This document shows positions 52,084-59,488 of a stretch of DNA of 64,000 nt, one piece after another. The notes beneath the pieces were generated by a model that saw only the letters and a program-made list of their open reading frames with translations, was not told where the DNA came from and made no database searches. The stretch's first letter is position 1, and the number at the start of each line of letters is the position of its first letter. The position numbers were made by a program, and so were the translations under genes. Source of the stretch: JAFNGF01 sp964567045. GTDB lineage: Bacteria > Planctomycetota > Phycisphaerae > Sedimentisphaerales > Anaerobacaceae. The DNA is taken from assembly GCA_964567045.1 (NCBI GenBank), contig CAZMLE010000007.1, forward strand, positions 1-64,000, written 5' to 3'.

Positions 52084-55000
52084 TCAATCAACAGGTCCCA
52101 GATAACGGTCCAGCCAGCCGAGGACATCACCTGTTATCTGCTTGGCAAATAAGCCCATAAAGCCGTGTCCTCCCGGATAGAGAACGTGCTTTTTGTCGGC
52201 TTGAGGCGTGCCGAAAGACTCAAAGAACGGTTTCTGAGAGAACTGAACTGGGAATATCGAATCGTGCCTCCCGTTGATCATCAGGACAGGAACCTTCACG
52301 TGAGGGGCGAAATTGAACTCTTCAACCTCGGGAAGCTTCCGGCAACCGTGTGCACCCCCGCACATAAGCACGCCCAGCTTGAGGCGATCTTCCACTGCAA
52401 GCATAATTGGCCCCAACTCTCCTCCCCAGCTAAATCCATAGTAAGCGAGTTTTTCAATGTCGATATCATTACGGGCCGCTAAATAATCAATAGACCTTCT
52501 CAAGTCCTTCGCCAATTGGATGACCCAATCTTTATAGGAAATTGTCTCATCAGGAACGTCCGAGGTGCGACCGTCATTACGCTCGTAGGTTCCCTTATAG
52601 ACGGGATACAGAACTGCCCGGCCGCTCTGTATGATAAAATCAATCTGGCCTATCTGTAGATTTTCACTTGAACGTTGACGAATGGCGCCGGAGCCAGGAA
52701 AATAGACGACCGTCTGATACGGTGGCTTAATCCCCTTAGGTAGGAACAAGTACGCAATCACCCGCTCGCTGCCATAAGCGGCATCAAACGTGACCTTTTC
52801 TTTTCGCCAGTATCGATCACTGTCGTCAACTAACTCGACAACCGCACTTGGATCCATTCGATCATATGAATATTGAGCAAGAATAACCTGAAAGATCTCA
52901 TCGGAAACCGGGTGGAAGTTGGTATAATCCCTGAAGGACGGGCTGATGGGAGCAAATAGGTTATCTGGCACAGAGTCCCTTCCATCGGGATACTTCACAC
53001 AGCGGAAACCATTCGTGGAGGGCCGGTCCCAAGGCGACCTCATATCAGCAGTAGTGAACATGTAGTCTTGTTCCGTCCACGCCCCACCCAGGATGTACCG
53101 AAGACTTTCCGTATCATCCACCGCATTGAAGCACCACTCCTTGACGTTCCCGGCCATGTCATACAGACCTGACCAACCCATGCCCTGATAACTACCTACA
53201 GGAGCTGGCCCTTCGGTTACAATGTTGCTGAAAGGAATGATGACTGCAGCCTGCCAGGTGCACGCTGCAGTCGACCAATGATAGATCGTCGGGAGGCTTT
53301 TCCCCGCGAACTCCGCATATGCTGCAGTTTCATACCAACTTACGCCAGAGACTGGATAGTTCTCTTGTCCCTTCGGGTAAGTGCCTCCTTCCCAGGTCGA
53401 TGGTCCGGGGCGGCCTGTCTTATCGCGGAACTCGTTCATGGCCTCCTGCCAAGACAGTTCCTGGCCATCTTTGATAAATTTGTGCTTCCAATACTCCTGC
53501 TTCTCATAGGGACCATGGTCGACAAACTCCTTGAACTGCTTGTTCGTGACTTCGTATTTATCAATTAGATACGGCGGGGCTTGCACGGCAGCTTCACCAT
53601 AATGGAAATAGGCTAAATAGACTCGTAAATCCCTCTGTCGAATCGATACCATTCCGAGCGGAAGACCGCCTTTTTCGTCCAAGTTGATAGCAAATGTGCC
53701 TTCTGATCGAACTGTTTCTACAGTTTCAAATCCTTCCTTTCTTATTACCCACCGATAAACCCCAATTGGAAACCTGATGTTCTCAAGTGGAGACCGCCCA
53801 AGATAAGCCCAATCGCTGTCGATGGCCGAATATTCCTTGTACGAGATGTCCGCGCCGGGGGGAGTTGTTGTGATCGAAATATCCCTGAGCATGCGAGGCC
53901 ATAGCTTGATTAGCATGGGGTCTTTGGGGATATACTTCCCGGCCTTCTGGGCGAGGGAAAAGGCAGCTAAATATTTATCTTGTTCGATAAGGCGTTCAAT
54001 TTCCGGTAATGCTTCGACTCTGGCCCACCGCACTTTGGTGCTTCGATTGATTAGCCAGAAAGGGGTGATGCAGAGCACCAGAAAGATGAGCACACCGCAA
54101 ACGGCGACACGAGGTTTTCGGAACAATCGCAGGAACGCTTTCAGGTCCACAGCTTTCGGAACAGGCAATGTCAGCGTCTCTTGATAGTCCACGAGGTCTT
54201 GATGAAGTTCAGCTGCCGACTGATAGCGTCGCTCGGGTTCTTTCTGCAGGCATTTGCGAATAAGATCGCGTAAAACCAGCGGAACTTCCACGGGTATTGC
54301 TTCCCATTCTGGTTCACCCGTCAGGACCGATGCCAGCATGTCCGATGTGGTTTGGCCTGGGAAGGGGCACTTGCTCGTTAGCATCTCGTAGAGAATACAA
54401 CCGAATGCCCAGATGTCACTGCGTTGATCGGTCGCCTTGCCACGGGCTTGTTCTGGGCTCATATAGCCCGGTGTGCCGATTACCTGGCCCGGCTCGGTGA
54501 TCATGGTGACTTGCCGGTCAGGGGCATGCCCACCGACCATCTTAGCTATGCCGAAGTCCAGCACCTTGACCTTGCCTTCTGGTTTGATCTTGATGTTGGC
54601 GGGTTTTAGATCCCGGTGGATCACCCCTTTGTTGTGTGCCGCCGAAACAGCCTCGGCGATCTGCAACGCGATCGACAACGTCTCTTCTAATGCAATGCCG
54701 CCACGGTCGATTCGTTCCGCCAACGTCTCGCCGGGGACGTACTCGAGGACCAGATAGTCCACGCCGTCCGCCTCTTCGATTTCTTCGTATATCGTGGCGA
54801 TGTTCGGGTGATTCAACGAGGCCAAAAGGCGGGCCTCACGCTGAAAGCGTGCCCGCACCAGAGGATTACTCATCACCTCAGCCGGCAGACTCTTGATGGC
54901 GACGGGACGGTCGAGCTTAGTATCGTGGGCCAGGTAAACCATCCCCATAGGTCCGCGGCTTACTTCCTGCTCGATCCTGAACGGACCAATCTGGCTGCCC

Positions 55001-55089
55001 GGCTCTTTCGCCGAGCCACTAAAGCTAGCCGTGGGAGATTGTCCCTTGCCATCTGGCTGCTTATCCTTTGTTTCCTCAGGATCACTCAT
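52084..55089 (-). CDS. Ser/Thr kinase-PEGA-FGE-hydrolase fusion protein
   Basis: A 1001-residue membrane protein with four functional parts. A Hanks-type kinase (about 35-300: AIKSLP lysine, HRDLKPANI, DFGIAK, GTPGYMSPEQ) is followed by a single membrane segment near 330-350 (VCGVLIFLVLCITPFWLI), a PEGA-like beta domain (TTPPGADISYKEY), a formylglycine-generating-enzyme/SUMF1-type domain (about 490-700: PYLIDKYEVTNKQFKEFV, NYPVSGVSWYETAAYAEFAGKSLP, NGFRCVKY) and a C-terminal alpha/beta hydrolase (about 740-1000: VVYFPGSGAIR, YYGFSWGGELGP, GGHGFMG). The external part could bind or modify a wall or sugar ligand and signal inward. ATG 55089 starts the kinase naturally. Confidence 0.85.
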   Translation of the reverse strand: MSDPEETKDKQPDGKGQSPTASFSGSAKEPGSQIGPFRIEQEVSRGPMGMVYLAHDTKLDRPVAIKSLPAEVMSNPLVRARFQREARLLASLNHPNIATIYEEIEEADGVDYLVLEYVPGETLAERIDRGGIALEETLSIALQIAEAVSAAHNKGVIHRDLKPANIKIKPEGKVKVLDFGIAKMVGGHAPDRQVTMITEPGQVIGTPGYMSPEQARGKATDQRSDIWAFGCILYEMLTSKCPFPGQTTSDMLASVLTGEPEWEAIPVEVPLVLRDLIRKCLQKEPERRYQSAAELHQDLVDYQETLTLPVPKAVDLKAFLRLFRKPRVAVCGVLIFLVLCITPFWLINRSTKVRWARVEALPEIERLIEQDKYLAAFSLAQKAGKYIPKDPMLIKLWPRMLRDISITTTPPGADISYKEYSAIDSDWAYLGRSPLENIRFPIGVYRWVIRKEGFETVETVRSEGTFAINLDEKGGLPLGMVSIRQRDLRVYLAYFHYGEAAVQAPPYLIDKYEVTNKQFKEFVDHGPYEKQEYWKHKFIKDGQELSWQEAMNEFRDKTGRPGPSTWEGGTYPKGQENYPVSGVSWYETAAYAEFAGKSLPTIYHWSTAACTWQAAVIIPFSNIVTEGPAPVGSYQGMGWSGLYDMAGNVKEWCFNAVDDTESLRYILGGAWTEQDYMFTTADMRSPWDRPSTNGFRCVKYPDGRDSVPDNLFAPISPSFRDYTNFHPVSDEIFQVILAQYSYDRMDPSAVVELVDDSDRYWRKEKVTFDAAYGSERVIAYLFLPKGIKPPYQTVVYFPGSGAIRQRSSENLQIGQIDFIIQSGRAVLYPVYKGTYERNDGRTSDVPDETISYKDWVIQLAKDLRRSIDYLAARNDIDIEKLAYYGFSWGGELGPIMLAVEDRLKLGVLMCGGAHGCRKLPEVEEFNFAPHVKVPVLMINGRHDSIFPVQFSQKPFFESFGTPQADKKHVLYPGGHGFMGLFAKQITGDVLGWLDRYLGPVD

Positions 55090-55126
55090 CCGTATCTCAC
55101 TCTCAAACTGATACTGAGACTTCCCA

Positions 55127-55435
55127 TTATGCGCCCGAGCTATCATCCAGGATTTTCGGCACTTTGAAAAATTCTCCATCCCGTTGCGGGGCGTTTGCCA
55201 ACGTCTTGTCGTTCCCGAGCGACTCTTTGATCCGGTCTTCTCGCAAAACGTTCGTAATTGCCAGACAATGTGCCAGAGGCTCAACATTGTCGGTGTCCAA
55301 CTCATTCATCTTTTCCACGTAATCGAGTATTGCGCCTAGCTGGCCTGTAAATTCCTCAACCTCCTCATTTGTCAGCTCCAGACGCGCTAACCTGGCTACC
55401 TTTCTGACCTGGTTCTGATCAATTTTTTTTGTCAT
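55127..55435 (-). CDS. gatC: Aspartyl/glutamyl-tRNA amidotransferase subunit C
   Basis: A 102-residue GatC, the small linker subunit of GatCAB. VRKVARLARLELTNEEVEEFTGQLGAILDYVEKMNELD is the family core and NVLREDRIKES the conserved centre; the tail FFKVPKILD is typical. ATG 55435 (MTKKIDQNQV) is chosen over an upstream ATG that adds twelve residues. Downstream the kinase fusion and esterase separate it from gatA. Confidence 0.93.
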   Translation of the reverse strand: MTKKIDQNQVRKVARLARLELTNEEVEEFTGQLGAILDYVEKMNELDTDNVEPLAHCLAITNVLREDRIKESLGNDKTLANAPQRDGEFFKVPKILDDSSGA

Positions 55436-55454
55436 CTTTTTCAATCGCTGGTAA

Positions 55455-55484
55455 ATCAAAAAGCGAGGCAAACCCCACCTCGCT
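55455..55484 (-). terminator. Terminator after rpmB
   Basis: On the minus strand AGCGAGG pairs with CCTCGCT around a nine-base loop, followed by TTTTTG. It lies between rpmB and gatC and may uncouple them. Confidence 0.75.
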
Positions 55485-55513
55485 GGAAGAAATGCTTTTA
55501 CAAAAGGTCTTTA

Positions 55514-55780
55514 TCAGTCAGTTGGCTTTTCAGCGGGCCTGTAATTCCGCTTGGCCGGTTTCTGAACAAGTCCGATACGGATGGCTTTAGCCGAGACCTT
55601 GACTCTGATAACCCTGCCGTCAACAACAGCCCGTACCTTTTGTATATTAGGCTTGAATTTCCTTTTGGTGCTGCCGGTAATTTTCCTGCCCACGCCGCCA
55701 AGATATTTAGCCTTACCGCGTCGGGTGATCTTTCTGCCCGCCACAGTTCGCTTACCCGTAAAATAGCACACTCTGGACAT
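55514..55780 (-). CDS. rpmB: 50S ribosomal protein L28
   Basis: An 88-residue L28. SRVCYFTGKRTVAGRKITRRGKAKYLGGVGRK and STKRKFKPNIQKVRAVVDGRV are the family core. It is basic throughout. It has its own consensus-like promoter and a terminator. Confidence 0.95.
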   Translation of the reverse strand: MSRVCYFTGKRTVAGRKITRRGKAKYLGGVGRKITGSTKRKFKPNIQKVRAVVDGRVIRVKVSAKAIRIGLVQKPAKRNYRPAEKPTD

Positions 55781-55834
55781 CAGCTAACCCTTTCTTCCTA
55801 ATACTAACTTACTTTCAACTTCTAAAACGCTGTA

Positions 55835-55863
55835 ATTGTAGGGACTCCGAAAAAGAATTGCAA
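55835..55863 (-). promoter_or_regulatory. Sigma70-type promoter of rpmB
   Basis: Minus strand TTGCAA (55858-55863), 17 bases, TACAAT (55835-55840), leaving a leader of about 48 bases. Confidence 0.75.
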
Positions 55864-55965
55864 GTATGTGCTGAACTTTTATTGCCTGAAACGGCCTCTT
55901 GCCGCCAAAACCCCCAGGCTCCCCACAAAATCAGGCGACACTCAAGGGATTCGGGCATAATTTCC

Positions 55966-55994
55966 TTGATTTTGTTTTCGAAATTCAGTATGGT
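55966..55994 (+). promoter_or_regulatory. Candidate promoter of the dockerin-like exported protein
   Basis: TTGATT (55966-55971), 17 bases, TATGGT (55989-55994), about 128 bases before the ATG at 56122. Confidence 0.45.
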
Positions 55995-56121
55995 CAAAAT
56001 TGGACCCAAGGAGGAGATCAGGCAGTAAAAACACGTAATTCTGTCCTGACATTAGCCCACGGTTTTATGGTGGGTTCTGACCAAAAGGTGATTTTACAAA
56101 ATCCAGAAGGGAAGGTGGGTT

Positions 56122-57096
56122 ATGTTCAGAAAAGAATTAGCTCTAATGGCGATGGTATGTGCACTCTGTGCCTGCAATCTGGACGCAGAAGAAGTCTACG
56201 GAGACCTATATAATGCACCCGGGTGTAAAATAGAGGTTCACGGTGGAGGAATGGATGTTTATGGGAGTGTCTTTAACAGAGGAACCGTGTTTATCGTTCC
56301 TTTCGGGACATTTTGGGCAGAACGCCGACTTGAGAACTACGGTTTAATTGAGATGTATAATGGCGAGTGCGCGAGCAATGAGGTCTTTAAGAATTTTGAC
56401 ACTGGTGAAATCAGAGGCTATGGGGTAGTGGACTCGGTCGAAGATATTCATAACCGTGGTTTGTTGCGCAGCCTCGGTGGTCCTCTCTTGGTTTGCAGCG
56501 GCGCTGGGTTTTCAAACACCGGAATTTTGGCGAACGGGCCCGGTACCAGTCTAACTATCGTTGTCGAGAAATTGGTTGCGGCTGATGTGGCCGGTGTGCC
56601 ACTCGTAGATAACTACGGGACCATTGAAGTCGCCTCTGACGGGTCGGTCGTATTCGACTGCAACCTTGTCAATGAGCCAAACGGGGTACTGAAGTTACTT
56701 GGCGGGACTCTGGCAGCGAAAACCGTCACCCAAAAAGCTAGGGCAACTCTTGAGGGTTTCGGTGGGATTACCGGTGATCTCGTAATCGAGCCTAACGCAG
56801 TGATCAAACTTACGGGGCCGACAAATGTAGTAGGCGACTTAAAGATCACCGAAGGTGGGACATTGGAAATAAGAGATGGCGCAGCGTTGGTTACCGACAG
56901 GGTAGCCTGCAATGGCACAATCCACCTAAAGGGCGGCTACATTATTCCTCAGGGTGGGTTATCCGGGAGCTGCAACATCATCTGGGAGCCGGGCATTTAC
57001 ACGAATGTGGCTGACTTTAACCTGGATGGCAAGGTCAACCTAAAAGATTTCGCACTATTTGCCGATACCTGGCTTTGGCAGTCAGGTTGGCATTGA
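56122..57096 (+). CDS. Exported beta-rich protein with dockerin-like end
   Basis: A 324-residue exported protein. Signal region (ELALMAMVCALCACNLDA) is followed by a beta-solenoid-like body with repeated GTIxVxxxxxVxNxG patterns and ends in DFNLDGKVNLKDFALFADTWLW, a single dockerin-like calcium-binding repeat common in Phycisphaerae. The leader GGGAAGGTGGGTT-ATG and the first 20 codons are nearly duplicated by the gene 27 bases downstream. Function unknown. Confidence 0.75.
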   Translation: MFRKELALMAMVCALCACNLDAEEVYGDLYNAPGCKIEVHGGGMDVYGSVFNRGTVFIVPFGTFWAERRLENYGLIEMYNGECASNEVFKNFDTGEIRGYGVVDSVEDIHNRGLLRSLGGPLLVCSGAGFSNTGILANGPGTSLTIVVEKLVAADVAGVPLVDNYGTIEVASDGSVVFDCNLVNEPNGVLKLLGGTLAAKTVTQKARATLEGFGGITGDLVIEPNAVIKLTGPTNVVGDLKITEGGTLEIRDGAALVTDRVACNGTIHLKGGYIIPQGGLSGSCNIIWEPGIYTNVADFNLDGKVNLKDFALFADTWLWQSGWH

Positions 57097-57123
57097 TTGA
57101 AAAGCGAAAAGGGAAGGTGAGTT

Positions 57124-57780
57124 ATGTCCAGAAAAGAATTATCTCTAATGGCGATAGTATGTGCACTCTGTGCCTGCAATCTAGAGGCACAAGAAATTCA
57201 TGGAGACCTCTATAATGGGTCTGGCGAAATAATTCGAGTGCGCGGCGCTGAAGACCTCAATGTTTATGGAAGCATCCAGAACTTCGGTACAATACTCATC
57301 GTACCAACCAGGTCTGTCTGGGCACAATATGGATTTCAGAACTCGGGTCTTGTAGAGATAATGGGTGGCCCGTGCTCAAGTGTTCAGACCTTCACGAATT
57401 ATGCCACAGGAACAATCAAAGGATGCGGTAGCGTCGGATCCTCAGGCGGTTGCGTCGACAACAAAGGTCTTATTTGGAGTGTGGGCGGCTCACTCATCCT
57501 CTATAGCGGCATCGGCGATCCGAAGAAAGCCGGTATCAGTAATACGGGTACGTTGAGGAACAGTCCGGGAACAAGTCTTACGGTAATATTCTGGCCTTCT
57601 TTTGTGCCCGACGTGAAAAACCAAGGCACTGTAGAGATCAACGCAGATGGTGCCCTTGTCTTTGACTGCCCGGAAGCGGCAACGCTGGGGCTTTTCCTTC
57701 TTGTGGCAGCGACTTTTCGCTGCTGGGCCATAATTTGTTCGGCCAAGTCAAATTTAGGTATGTCGGTCGAGGCACGCTGA
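57124..57780 (+). CDS. Truncated paralogue of the dockerin-like exported protein
   Basis: A 218-residue frame. Residues 1-182 parallel the preceding gene (ELSLMAIVCALCACNLEAQ, then the same beta-rich patterns to GALVFDC), but from about 57670 onward it reads PEAATLGLFLLVAATFRCW, which is the antisense of a minus-strand gene, so the end is foreign. The dockerin-like tail is lost. Probably a broken gene. Confidence 0.7.
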   Translation: MSRKELSLMAIVCALCACNLEAQEIHGDLYNGSGEIIRVRGAEDLNVYGSIQNFGTILIVPTRSVWAQYGFQNSGLVEIMGGPCSSVQTFTNYATGTIKGCGSVGSSGGCVDNKGLIWSVGGSLILYSGIGDPKKAGISNTGTLRNSPGTSLTVIFWPSFVPDVKNQGTVEINADGALVFDCPEAATLGLFLLVAATFRCWAIICSAKSNLGMSVEAR

Positions 57781-57824
57781 TTTCCGGGGTCTCGTTGTCG
57801 GTTGTTGTTATTCTTGCCTGCCAT
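57501..57824 (-). pseudogene. 5' fragment of a truncated minus-strand gene
   Basis: The real part is about residues 1-50 from ATG 57824: MAGKNNNNRQRDPG then PKFDLAEQIMAQQRKVAATRRK, resembling the start of a planctomycete protein family I recall only vaguely. After about 57670 the frame crosses into the antisense of the neighbouring exported gene and continues by chance to 57501. GAGGAGATT precedes the ATG and a promoter is at 57849-57877, so the 5' end is intact while the 3' end is missing. Confidence 0.6.
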
Positions 57825-57848
57825 CACAATCTCCTCTGACACCTGTAT

Positions 57849-57877
57849 AATGTAACGAAACTGGCCAGAGCAGTCAA
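57849..57877 (-). promoter_or_regulatory. Sigma70-type promoter of the truncated gene
   Basis: Minus strand TTGACT (57872-57877), 17 bases, TACATT (57849-57854), close upstream of the ATG at 57824. Confidence 0.65.
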
Positions 57878-57943
57878 GGGCAAAATGATGAGGTATGTGG
57901 AAACGTGGAAACCAGGTGCCAGGTGTGTTTCTGCTCAGTTTTT

Positions 57944-57970
57944 TGTAACTTTTCGCCGCCAGGAAGCGAT
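57944..57970 (+). promoter_or_regulatory. Putative ECF-sigma promoter upstream of the sigma gene
   Basis: TGTAAC (57944-57949) preceded by a T-run, a 17-base spacer and CGAT (57967-57970). It matches 59414-59440 in both boxes and spacing. ECF promoters often have an AAC-type -35 and a CGT/CGA-type -10. Confidence 0.6.
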
Positions 57971-57984
57971 AGACTGATGGGTAG

Positions 57985-58611
57985 ATGGATGCTCTGGGCA
58001 TTACCATGACCTCCGACCTTGAGAAGAGAAACGCAACCGCCAGCGATGTGCAAGTTGCGCGGCGGGTTCTGAAAGGTGATAGAGAAGCCTTCGAGGTCTT
58101 GGTACGTCGCTATAGTCGGCAGGTGTTTATTGTGGTTGGACGCCATGTCCCACTCGATGCAGTGGAGTCGGTGGCTCAGGAAGTGTTCGTCAGTGCGTTT
58201 CGGTCGCTCGGCATTTATGAGCCGGAGCAGCCCTTTGAGCACTGGTTACTGCGAATTGCAAGGCGACGGTGTTGCGATTACTGGCGCCAGCGCCAGCGAA
58301 GACGCGAGATACCTAGCACGGTGCTCTCAGATGAGCAGTCCTCGCTTCTGGAACGCATGTCGGCGAGACGCGAGAGAGACGAGTTTGAACGAGACGGACG
58401 GCAAGCCGATGCCAAAGACCTGGTGCTTCAAGCTTTGGGACAACTGAACCCTGAAGATCGTCTTCTCGTGGAGTGCATCTACTTTGAACAACTGCCACTA
58501 AGAGAGGTTGCAGCCTCACTGAACTGGTCGTTACCTAAGGCTAAGGTGCGGGCGTTTCGCATCCGCAAGAAGCTGCGTCAGATCATCGAACAGCTCTGCG
58601 AAGGAGCATGA
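57985..58611 (+). CDS. ECF-type RNA polymerase sigma factor
   Basis: A 208-residue ECF sigma factor with only regions 2 and 4. Region 2 is EAFEVLVRRYSRQVFIVVGRHVPLDAVESVAQEVFVSAFRSLGIYEPEQPFEHWLLRIARRRCCDYWR; region 4 is LNPEDRLLVECIYFEQLPLREVAASLNWSLPKAKVRAFRIRKKL. The start may instead be ATG 58006, seven codons in. It is followed by a probable anti-sigma gene and an efflux operon. Two identical-looking promoter motifs suggest autoregulation and control of the efflux genes. Confidence 0.93.
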   Translation: MDALGITMTSDLEKRNATASDVQVARRVLKGDREAFEVLVRRYSRQVFIVVGRHVPLDAVESVAQEVFVSAFRSLGIYEPEQPFEHWLLRIARRRCCDYWRQRQRRREIPSTVLSDEQSSLLERMSARRERDEFERDGRQADAKDLVLQALGQLNPEDRLLVECIYFEQLPLREVAASLNWSLPKAKVRAFRIRKKLRQIIEQLCEGA

Positions 58612-58635
58612 TCTGGGCACAGAAGAGGTCAGGAT

Positions 58636-58953
58636 ATGAGAATAGGCAAGAGCAAGACAGGGCGTGTCGAGCGAATGTTGGCCGAGGCTTATGAAAATCG
58701 GCTGGTGCCCGAGGCGTCTGACCTGTGGCACGAGAAGGTAATGCAGGCAATCCGTGCCGAACCGAGCGTGCCGCAGGTTGTCCCGTTACGTATGGAGGCC
58801 CGAATTGCATGGCGCGCGGCGCTAGCCACAGCGGCCGCAGCAGCCATTGTGACCGCCGTGGGCCTACGGGTCATGCCCTCAGATGCCCGACTGGCTTGGG
58901 AACTTCAGAGGGACGGGGTCCTGTCTGAATGGGTTCTAGAGACTGGAGAATAA
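58636..58953 (+). CDS. Probable anti-sigma membrane protein
   Basis: A 105-residue protein with one hydrophobic segment (RAALATAAAAAIVTAVGLRV) near residues 60-78 and a charged N-terminal cytoplasmic part. Its place directly after an ECF sigma gene, 24 bases away, makes an anti-sigma role likely. No ZAS zinc motif is visible. Function inferred from context. Confidence 0.6.
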   Translation: MRIGKSKTGRVERMLAEAYENRLVPEASDLWHEKVMQAIRAEPSVPQVVPLRMEARIAWRAALATAAAAAIVTAVGLRVMPSDARLAWELQRDGVLSEWVLETGE

Positions 58954-58955
58954 AA

Positions 58956-59348
58956 ATGAACATGCGGGTAAAGATGTGGATGGCGTTGGCGATCGTGTTT
59001 GTATCCGGTGCGGTCATCGGGTTTTTTGGCGGGCAGGCGTATGTAAGTTGGCGCGTGGCCGTCATGATGCACCGCGGACCGGCGGGCCTGCAGGAGTTCA
59101 TGCTCAAGCGCATCCAGCAACGACTGCAGCCACGGCAAGACCAGATGCCTGCGATCGAGGAGCTGATTGCCCGGGTGGTCAAGGAATTGGAAGAGCATCG
59201 TCGCCGCCAGGAGGCCGAACAGTGGGCGAGGATAAAGGAGGCCTTATCGCAGATGCAACCGGTTTTGACGGCCGAACAACGGGCGGTGTTTGACCGCATG
59301 AGTCTGGAAGACCTGCTTCCTGGACCGCCCCTCAAATCGCGGCAGTAG
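58956..59348 (+). CDS. Spy/CpxP-like periplasmic sensor or chaperone
   Basis: A 130-residue membrane-anchored protein. After a signal anchor (MWMALAIVFVSGAVIGFFGG) comes a helical region with LQEFMLKRIQQRLQPRQDQMPAIEEL and the LTxxQ motif LTAEQRAVFDRM, as in Spy/CpxP or metal-resistance CzcI-like proteins. It may sense envelope stress or metals for the sigma/anti-sigma pair. ATG 58956 follows GGAG. It starts two bases after the anti-sigma stop. Confidence 0.7.
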   Translation: MNMRVKMWMALAIVFVSGAVIGFFGGQAYVSWRVAVMMHRGPAGLQEFMLKRIQQRLQPRQDQMPAIEELIARVVKELEEHRRRQEAEQWARIKEALSQMQPVLTAEQRAVFDRMSLEDLLPGPPLKSRQ

Positions 59349-59413
59349 CGTAAGCTCAAGTCGTCCTCACGTAGCGTACAAAAGCATTGCCGAGGGGACA
59401 GTGGCTTTTTTTT

Positions 59414-59440
59414 TGTAACCAGGCGTTTTAAGTGAACGAT
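59414..59440 (+). promoter_or_regulatory. Putative ECF-sigma promoter upstream of the efflux operon
   Basis: TGTAAC (59414-59419) preceded by a long T-run, a 17-base spacer and CGAT (59437-59440). It lies 48 bases before the membrane-fusion gene. The T9 run may also end the preceding transcript. Confidence 0.6.
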
Positions 59441-59488
59441 TAGGAAGGTGAATAGGGCAGAGAGTCGATTTCGGCCAGGAGCAGGATC

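Larger units (their letters stand above)
55781..56121. other. Divergent intergenic region with two promoters
   Basis: About 340 bases between rpmB and the plus-strand exported protein. It contains the minus promoter 55835-55863 and the plus promoter 55966-55994. No gene is supported. Confidence 0.5.
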
